A DNA stretch of 64,000 bases from Sthenelais limicola (taxonomy: Eukaryota > Annelida > Polychaeta > Phyllodocida > Sigalionidae), in the NCBI GenBank assembly GCA_942159475.1, contig OW804098.1:79849178-79913177 (forward strand). The letters run 5' to 3'. Of this stretch, positions 58,000 through 64,000 are shown piece after piece. The position numbers and the translations under genes were made by a program. Position 1 is the first letter of the stretch. Each line of letters starts with the position of its first letter. The notes below the pieces were generated by a model that saw nothing but the letters and a program-made list of their open reading frames with translations, made no database searches and was not told the DNA's origin.

Positions 58000-59801
58000 G
58001 TCCTTAATCGTAAAAGCACTTCTCTGGTCCGAGTGCTTCAAGTTCTAAAGTATCCAATGATTCACACGCCTGCTTACGGAACTCAATCTTTAAAACCACA
58101 ACTCATTTGCATACTGAATGCATTTGGACCAATCAAGACACGAGGATGTTTTCGATGCCACATCGTTAGAGCTTATGAGTCAATGCTTCAGAAAACGTAT
58201 TAAGACGAATTAAGACGAACAGGCGGTACAACGAAAATAAAGTTCAACATACCGAAGAGATCAACTCATTATATAGGCCTACCCATATACTATCACGGAC
58301 TAGTAGTGAGAATTCTGATTGCAAGTTCGTGGGTGTATTTACCATTTTCGGCCTAATTTATTAAAAATTATTCTTTTTAAAATCAAGAAAAAAACCCAGA
58401 AGTAAATGGGTCCAGTTGCAAATGTACATTTTATGACGCACTGGCACATTAAGATACTTCTCCGCCAATAGGGGATCTGCATGTGCCACTTTGCATGTTT
58501 GTTACCGGGCACACTATAGGATGGATTCAGTTCAGCTCTGACATACAAATTTGTTTGCATTACATAAATTTTGTCGAGATTATAAGAATGATTTTACCAA
58601 TATTATAGCTTGTATAAATGCCACATGAATACCACATGTGTAGTATAGCCTGAACCTATTCAACGTTTCAACATACTACTCTCAATGAATGTATATTTCC
58701 TGGCATTACAAGTCCACCGCAAGGGTTGCTTACACCACCGCAACTACAGAGGGAGCTGCAAATCCGATGTTGCAATGTTACCTTTCTCTTTACTATGTTA
58801 CTATAGGCCTACCCTTATCCATTCTTTTATATATACATCCTGCAAATCATGTTGCCATATTACCTTCTCTTTACTATGTTACTATACATTCTTATCCATT
58901 CTTTTATTTAGGCCTACACCCTTTGTTACTATCTACATTATAGTGACTATGATTCTTCCTTCTAATTAAAAATCAGAGTAATGATAATAGACGCTTGTCT
59001 CTTGTTTATTATTCTTCTCCTCAACCGAACATCGGGTCATTATCAATGCATGATGGGAAAGATGGAGGTTTGTTATATGGAAACCTGTAATAACACATGG
59101 ATATTGGCATTGGAGCACCGATAACTTCTATAGATTTTACACTTACATATAATTCCCATAACTCCATACGAATCAAGATGCAAGATGGCGGACATGCACA
59201 TCCTCTATTAACATTTCGCATATACAACGATTCTTGGCCCACATGCTCCAATGTGTTTATTTCTCCAGAAGTTCTCCTGCTAATTGTTGAAGATTGGTAG
59301 AAAATGTTAAAGGTCATATATGGTTGAAATAAATTACCAGGGTCTATGCACTCTTGGAAAGAAGAGATTGATTATCCAGGCCCTTCATCCCTTTTCTAGG
59401 TTTTATATTTTTTATTCAAAAACTTGTCCAGGTGCCGCCGACACCCTGATCATTGTACACATGAAAGGGATTAAGCTATAAGTACGATTATTAATTATAG
59501 ATTTATTTCGATCAATATAATTATTATATGTGCACAATCGCTTGTAAGCCATCTTGAATCTTGATTCGCATAAAAGTTGTTTGTTAGAGCAAATGCTATA
59601 ATATAAATCATTCTATGTTCAGCATGAAATAATTATTAGTGATCCAATGTAATGGAATTGTTGTCTGCATGTCATGGTTTGATAAATAGAAAGTTGAATA
59701 AAATAGGTTTTTCTTGCTCTGCCTTCAATAATATTCATTTGACACTTTCGTGGGCAACACCAGAAATAAAAGCAAACCATCATTCACAACTCAACTCAGA
59801 T
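58000..59801. other. Intergenic region between the receptor start and the ZP gene end
   Basis: Should hold the receptor promoter near 58000-58300 on the minus strand, but no clear core motif is seen. A partial local duplication occurs (TTCTTTTATATATACATCC near 58825 and ATCCATTCTTTTATTTAGGC near 58893, each after TACTATGTTACTATA). No exon recognised. Confidence 0.45.
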
Positions 59802-59807
59802 TTTATT
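59802..59807 (-). promoter_or_regulatory. Candidate poly(A) signal of the ZP-domain gene
   Basis: AATAAA on the minus strand about 225 bp after the proposed stop at 60031-60033. It supports a gene end here, separating the ZP gene from the receptor gene. Confidence 0.45.
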
Positions 59808-60030
59808 AGTTAAAATATGCATACAATAGAGAACGCTCACGTTAAAAGGTTCAAAATACTTCCTTTGTAAATGGTCACTTACACATTAAATATATATCAT
59901 CTCTTAGAGTCTAAGCATCAACGAAAATACATTTCCGTGTAGGCAATAATATCTTGGAAATCGTGTTACAAATATATAAGCTGAAATGGATAAATATATT
60001 GAAAGGTCACTGTTCCAGCAGAAAGGATAT

Positions 60031-60155
60031 TTATAGATATTTACAAACAGTCAAGAATATACGGAATGTAAGAAATCCCAGTAAAATGTTATGTGTTGTG
60101 GCTACCACGCTTGTTCCTCCCCCATTCAACGAGTTGACATGACCCGCATTTACAA
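60031..60155 (-). CDS. ZP-domain gene, proposed last exon (hydrophobic C-terminus)
   Basis: A strong pyrimidine-rich acceptor (TTTTTCATATTCATATTTCAG) precedes 60155. Phase 1 matches the previous donor and the frame runs 40 codons to TAA. It encodes VVNAGHVNSLNGGGTSVVAT and then a hydrophobic end (NILLGFLTFRIFLTVCKYL). Small residues followed by a terminal hydrophobic stretch suit a GPI-anchor signal or a C-terminal membrane anchor without a cytosolic tail. Another hydrophobic frame nearby (60318-60268) would need a different phase and was not chosen. Confidence 0.55.
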
Positions 60156-60548
60156 CTGAAATATGAATATGAAAAAGGTGAACTAATTAAAAAGCTTGAG
60201 CAATTATTGTGATCGAAGATTACACAACCCATCCTGAAGTAACCAAGAATTCCCTTGGTTTTCAGAATTTTAATAGTCATCAATAGAATGGACAGAAAGG
60301 CAAGAAGGCAATAATTTATAGGAGATAGATCCTGAATTCACATTCTATTGTCATTGTGAAACTATAGGCAAACAAACCCAGTAGTTTCCGGAGTGTGAGC
60401 GGAAGAATGTTTTCCTGTAGTACTGTTGATACATCCTATGCATATGAGTGTTCCGGAAATACACTATACCCTTATGGTTCTCAGATGGATATGATATAAT
60501 TAATATTGAAAAATCATTGAAAATAAAAATAAAATGATTTCTACATAC

Positions 60549-60638
60549 CCGCTGGTTTGAAATGGTGGACCTCAATATTTGTTGTAGAAACGTCCTTCTT
60601 CTTTGGCTCTTCGTGGAATCGTTCAGTTGGAATGCCAA
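60549..60638 (-). CDS. ZP-domain gene, post-cleavage linker exon
   Basis: 90 nt between GTTAATTTTCAG and GCGG|GTATGT. In the phase demanded by the previous exon it reads V-GIPTERFHEEPKKKDVSTTN and onward, hydrophilic and extracellular in character. No domain. Confidence 0.65.
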
Positions 60639-60817
60639 CTGAAAATTAACCCAGGCACCATTGAATACATTTCCCTTTGGTGTAAATCAAATGAAGATAA
60701 AAAATAGTTTGACATCCAGGGAAGTATACGGTTGAAGTTCAGTGCATTACACTTATAAATCATAAGTTGGAATCATGAACTCAATGAGTACTTCCAATTA
60801 TCTCTCTCTATATATAT

Positions 60818-61027
60818 AAGTCGCCTGAAAATGTGCAATCGGCAGCTCTATAAATTCAGTAAATTCTGCTGAAATTACTGAAAAAACATGATAAATACTT
60901 GGTATATTTGTTTTGGGGCTGATAAAATAAATTCTGTTCGTTCATGTCTAACTGTATGTATTTCTGTCATTAATTTGGCGCACTGGAGAGAATTGGTAGA
61001 GGTGAATTGTACAGTTTCAGGCGACTT
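60818..61027. mobile_element. 210-bp MITE (family A)
   Basis: Ends AAGTCGCCTGAAAATGTGCA (60818-60837) and the near complement (61006-61027), with 2 mismatches in 22. The interior TTCAGTAAATTCTGCTGAAA matches 41853-42095. Lies in a ZP-gene intron. Non-coding. Confidence 0.75.
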
Positions 61028-61273
61028 CATCAGTTATAAATTGTCTTCAAGAAGTATTGCAATGTTCTTGTTTATCTCATATATTTCCAGCCCAGAAATT
61101 CATTTCAAATCTGTATTTGCCAAGATTCAATCTTATCATAAGTAAATGTCATGCCAAAAAGTGTTCTGATTTCTGTTAAACTATTTACAAATAAAATCCC
61201 CATAAAATAAAGCTACTCCAACATAATAGACCCTTAGCTCTAAGTGAACCTCCCTGGCTAAATATATATTTAC

Positions 61274-61623
61274 CTGATGACGTCGGAACCTCCACATTCA
61301 TCACCCTGGTATCTGAATAAAACAAGGGACCAAACCCTTTGTCATCTATATGAAATGGTCCCTTGACTATTCTTTGAACAGTGTTGGCCCCACTATTTTG
61401 CTGGACATTGTAATCTCTCAAACTTCTTTTTTTCCTGCTACTAGGAGCTTGGCAGGAACGGTCGCAGTAGGGTTTGCTGTCCAGTGCAGGGTCACACACA
61501 TAGGCATTGCAGGAGACGTAGAGTTCATTGTGATCCTGGAATTTGGGTGTGGCAAACTTGAACCCCCAACTGTGCCTCTCAAAACTGTAGTAGGTGAGGC
61601 CCAGTACTTCAGTTGTAGGACAT
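61274..61623 (-). CDS. ZP-domain gene, exon with the end of ZP-C and furin-type site
   Basis: 350 nt between TTTTATAG and CATCAG|GTAAAT. ZP (zona pellucida) modules polymerise extracellular matrix and egg-coat proteins. This exon gives the second half of ZP-C: K-CPTTEVLG, SWGFKFATPKFQ, then the Cys pattern LYVSCNAYVCDPA, PYCDRSC. SSRKKRS follows directly, the consensus furin cleavage site found after ZP modules. A 60-residue acidic/Asn-rich stretch follows. The visible coding part of the gene is 270 residues over five exons with all phases matched. The protein should be secreted, cleaved and incorporated into a filamentous coat; the tissue cannot be told. Confidence 0.88.
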
Positions 61624-61729
61624 CTATAAAATGTTCATGAATACAAGTTTTAGATTCAAATACAAAGTATTTATGAATAAAATGGAAAGAGAACATATGA
61701 CTCTTACCCTCCCTAAAATGTTCACTCAC

Positions 61730-61904
61730 TTGTTTATGAGGAAGGGGAAGGTGGGGCTGCCAGAAGCACTGCCATAGAAGTGACAGGTGGGTACAATAAG
61801 GTAGAGGGAGTCGTCCCACACATCAGTGCCCATTCTGCAATAGACATCCTGGCCTCGGGTCAACTGGGTGCTGGCATTAATGGCTACCCCTGTGAACGAC
61901 TCAT
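61730..61904 (-). CDS. ZP-domain gene, exon with the first half of ZP-C
   Basis: 175 nt between TATTTGCAG and AACAA|GTGAGT. Reads DESFTGVAINASTQLTRGQD, VYCRMGT, then SLYLIVPTCHFYGS and PTFPFLINK. This matches the ZP-C pattern with Cys, the LIVPTC strand and the conserved Asn before the next exon's Cys. Phase is 1 in and 2 out. Confidence 0.87.
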
Positions 61905-62389
61905 CTGCAAATAATTTGTACAGGTATCTAGGTTTATGTCTCCTTATTTCTCTCATTTATGGTAGAGGAGGAACGATCGCTGTATATCGGGGGTTGGTAG
62001 TCAAAAGAATGTTTTTATTGCGGTATAAATGAAAGCTGTTGATGTTACTAGGTTACGTTATTCTCACTAGCCTTCGGGCGACCTTCTTCAGGTGATTACA
62101 ATTTGATGTAGTCTGTAGTGTCTCTTGTCGACAGTTTCCCACAGTAAATATGTGGGTTTGGTTAGTGAATGTTTTTCAAACAAAAAAATCTTTTATTTAT
62201 GTTGCATTTAAATACTTTCGAAATTAGGGCGTACATACTGGAAGACCTTGCTGCAAGGCAGCTTCATGTCCCCTTTTTCACTTGGCAGAAATGTAAAATA
62301 AACAACTTGGGAAATGCATATCGGAATTCTATGTATTATTGGCATTTCACAAATGACTAAAATTAAATGAACATATAATGAAAATTTAC

Positions 62390-62463
62390 CAGTAAAACAT
62401 TGCATGGTGAAGTTGACTGAGGATTCTGAGTACACAGGCGCTTCAACAGGTATGAGCAATGGT
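62390..62463 (-). CDS. ZP-domain gene, exon at the ZP linker/ZP-C start
   Basis: 74 nt between TTTAATTTCAG and ACTG|GTAAAT. Reads PLLIPVEAPVYSESSVNF, TMQCFT and a split Gly/Asp codon. Gives the strand before the DESF segment. Upstream exons with ZP-N and the signal peptide should lie beyond 62463 but were not securely found. Phase 2 in. Confidence 0.8.
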
Positions 62464-63911
62464 CTGAAATTAAAGATACCAAGAATTTAGTTGTTTTTTG
62501 TTTGTTTTTTTGTGAACGTGGGGGTGAAAATGTTCGAAAGGAAATCAGTCCAAAATGTTAAGTCTAACATAATTTATTTAAAACTAACTGGTAGTTAAAC
62601 TCCATTATAATGGGCCCAGAGTTAAGCTTCAGCTTAACCAACGTGGCCAAACTAGCCCCTGATGAGATCTTTTGAGGTCGAAACCACATCACACCCACCC
62701 GATGTTTTGATTTTATTTTACTTTCAATTTAATATCATCAATTCATCAATAATGACAACAATCCTGTCCAGTCATCCAAGCCCTCAAAGCTCATCCCCGA
62801 CCTCATCCCAGCTGCAACAACAACTGGTATGACGTCACAATCGGGTGTTACCAAGCTCGCACGGCAACGACAAACGTTGCCCAGGTGAGTCAAGGTAGAT
62901 CGTTCGATCTGAGGCCTGCATGAGCCTCAGTTGTGGTAGCGCTTTCAGGACAATCACACGTCCTTACAAGAATTTAGTTTTGATAGATATGTACATATTG
63001 AACCCACCAAAACACCATTGCCTAGATGGGGAGCTTAACTCTGGACGAACAGCCCCTTTCCGCTATTCCGATAGGAATAGCTCTGCTATGTTTCTCAAAT
63101 CACGTGACCGGGGCACTGACCAAAGGGAGAAACGACGTATATACAGAAACTGCCCCTCATCGACCTGTTTTCATGCTTTATTTTTTTCTGGAACTTTCTA
63201 ACCGATCCCAGAAGCTAGAGTCAGTCAAGGGTAGCCAAGTTCAAATGGGAACATGTGTTACTTACTGGATAATTAAAAAGTTATCGCTAACCGCAGATTC
63301 GAATCGAGAGCTGTCAACAATGGCCGCCATAACAAAATAGATGGAAGAAAGAGCCACTACGAGTCTAAGCCAATCATATCATCCGATTCGGTCACGTGAC
63401 CATAGATACAAAGACGTCATATATAGCGGCAGGTCGGGGAAGCCCTCCGATCAGAAAAACAAAGCTGACATAGCCTGTTGCAGGTAGAAAATCCGGGATT
63501 ATCATTTATTCCATTAAAAAGGTAACGAAATATAGATTCTTCTGCTAAAATTGTAGTGTCTGCTGGTCGTTGGGTTGATGTAACCCATACGAACTGAGCA
63601 GACAAAATCAAAGCAAAATGTCTGAACGAGAACGGGACTCGGTAGCCATGCCGTAACTGGCGTGTGCCAAGCAGCTAGAAATAGTTTAGTAATCGGGATT
63701 CCCGGGCGGTTTGGGAGGGTCGTTTTCGCGACAATGCTTCATTTGTATATATAAAAACAATATTGGGCAGTCAGAAATATAACCAAACTATTAGAACAAT
63801 CCAATTCAAGGCGGTACACTTTTCTGGACCTTTGCACGTATGGTCCAATGCCCTTCCTACTACTGAACTATCTAGGCTGCTGTATTCCAGCAGTACACGA
63901 CCAGAAACTAC
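62464..63911. other. Upstream region or intron of the ZP gene
   Basis: No secure exon. Contains the possible TIR element listed separately and the small hairpin GGCAACGACAAACGTTGCC (62861-62879). Open frames here lack domains. Confidence 0.4.
62616..63044. repeat. Possible TIR element with a hammerhead-like core
   Basis: CCAGAGTTAAGCT (62616-62628) and its complement (63032-63044) are 13-bp inverted ends. At about 62657-62682 the + strand reads CCTGATGAGATCTTTTGAGG then TCGAAAC, which has the CUGAUGA and GAAA core elements of a hammerhead ribozyme with a 4-bp stem II. A cleavage-site strand with UH was not found, so it is at best degenerate. Confidence 0.35.
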
Positions 63912-63960
63912 CTGCCAAGACACTACACTTTACTTCTAATGTGACAGGTGTTCCATCGTA
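63912..63960 (-). CDS. Possible exon of a second ZP-like (or Ig-like) segment
   Basis: 49 nt between TTATAATTAG and GCAG|GTAGTT, reading YDGTPVTLEVKCSVLA plus one base. It resembles the exon at 62390-62463 in ending a Cys-containing strand with a phase-1 G. It cannot splice directly to 62463, which needs two bases. It could be an upstream exon of the same gene with another exon between, or a neighbouring paralogue cut by the window edge. Confidence 0.25.
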
Positions 63961-64000
63961 CTAATTATAAGGGAAATGATAAGAGTATATTTAGAATCTG

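Noticed and set aside
60268..60318. Hydrophobic frame (YCLLAFLSILLMTIKIL) as the ZP protein's transmembrane exon
   Set aside because: The acceptor before it would require a different phase from the upstream donor; in the correct phase the segment stops after about 20 codons without a hydrophobic run.
52524..62463. A single gene fusing the ZP domain to the 7TM receptor
   Set aside because: A start codon exon for the receptor (57999) with matching phase, and a stop plus poly(A) signal for the ZP gene (60031, 59807), indicate two genes.
1..64000. CRISPR arrays, operons, bacterial promoters or integrative elements
   Set aside because: Spliced genes, poly(A) signals and eukaryotic retrotransposons show this is metazoan nuclear DNA; regular spaced repeats here are satellite-like, not CRISPR.

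Overview
The window reads as metazoan nuclear DNA: AT-rich, with long introns, canonical GT-AG splice sites and many transposable-element remnants. A K2P potassium channel, a rhodopsin-like receptor, a ZP-domain protein, a Ngaro-type tyrosine-recombinase retrotransposon and many small inverted-repeat elements together suggest a marine invertebrate, perhaps an echinoderm or hemichordate. That placement is inference; no species marker is visible.

Layout. (1) 1-40982, + strand: a two-pore-domain K+ channel whose coding sequence here is two exons, 1-573 and 40210-40982. They are separated by a 39.6 kb intron that interrupts the first glycine codon of the pore-1 selectivity filter. (2) Inside that intron: a decayed but nearly full-length LINE on the minus strand (about 1377-6900), whose ORF1 carries a complete NADAR domain followed by an SGNH-hydrolase ORF; two TTAA-flanked inverted-repeat elements (13074-14169 and 16029-17591), the second with 350-bp tandem repeats carrying RFX X-boxes and nuclear-receptor half sites; several small MITE-like or fold-back repeats; and a Ngaro/DIRS-like element (about 31935-36974) with Gag, RT-RNase H and tyrosine recombinase ORFs plus 189-bp terminal direct repeats. 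(3) 41-52 kb: a repeat-rich block holding a 2.0 kb and a 2.5 kb element bounded by inverted repeats, both filled with internal tandem arrays, and a poly(A)-tailed LINE 3' fragment.

(4) 52524-57999, minus strand: a five-exon gene for a divergent 7TM receptor. The exon lengths sum to 2406 nt, an open frame of 801 residues with a Ser/Thr-rich tail of about 510 residues. (5) 60031-62463, minus strand: the 3' part of a ZP-domain gene, five exons with matching phases, a furin-type site after the ZP module and a short hydrophobic C-terminus. The N-terminal exons lie upstream or outside the window.

The host genes are not an operon and show no obvious functional link; all three encode membrane or secreted proteins. 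The most unusual signal is the LINE whose ORF1 joins an RNA-binding module to a NADAR domain (a family of ADP-ribose-processing glycosidases). Next are the inverted-repeat elements that have accumulated internal tandem arrays, one of them a nested higher-order array with G-quadruplex potential.
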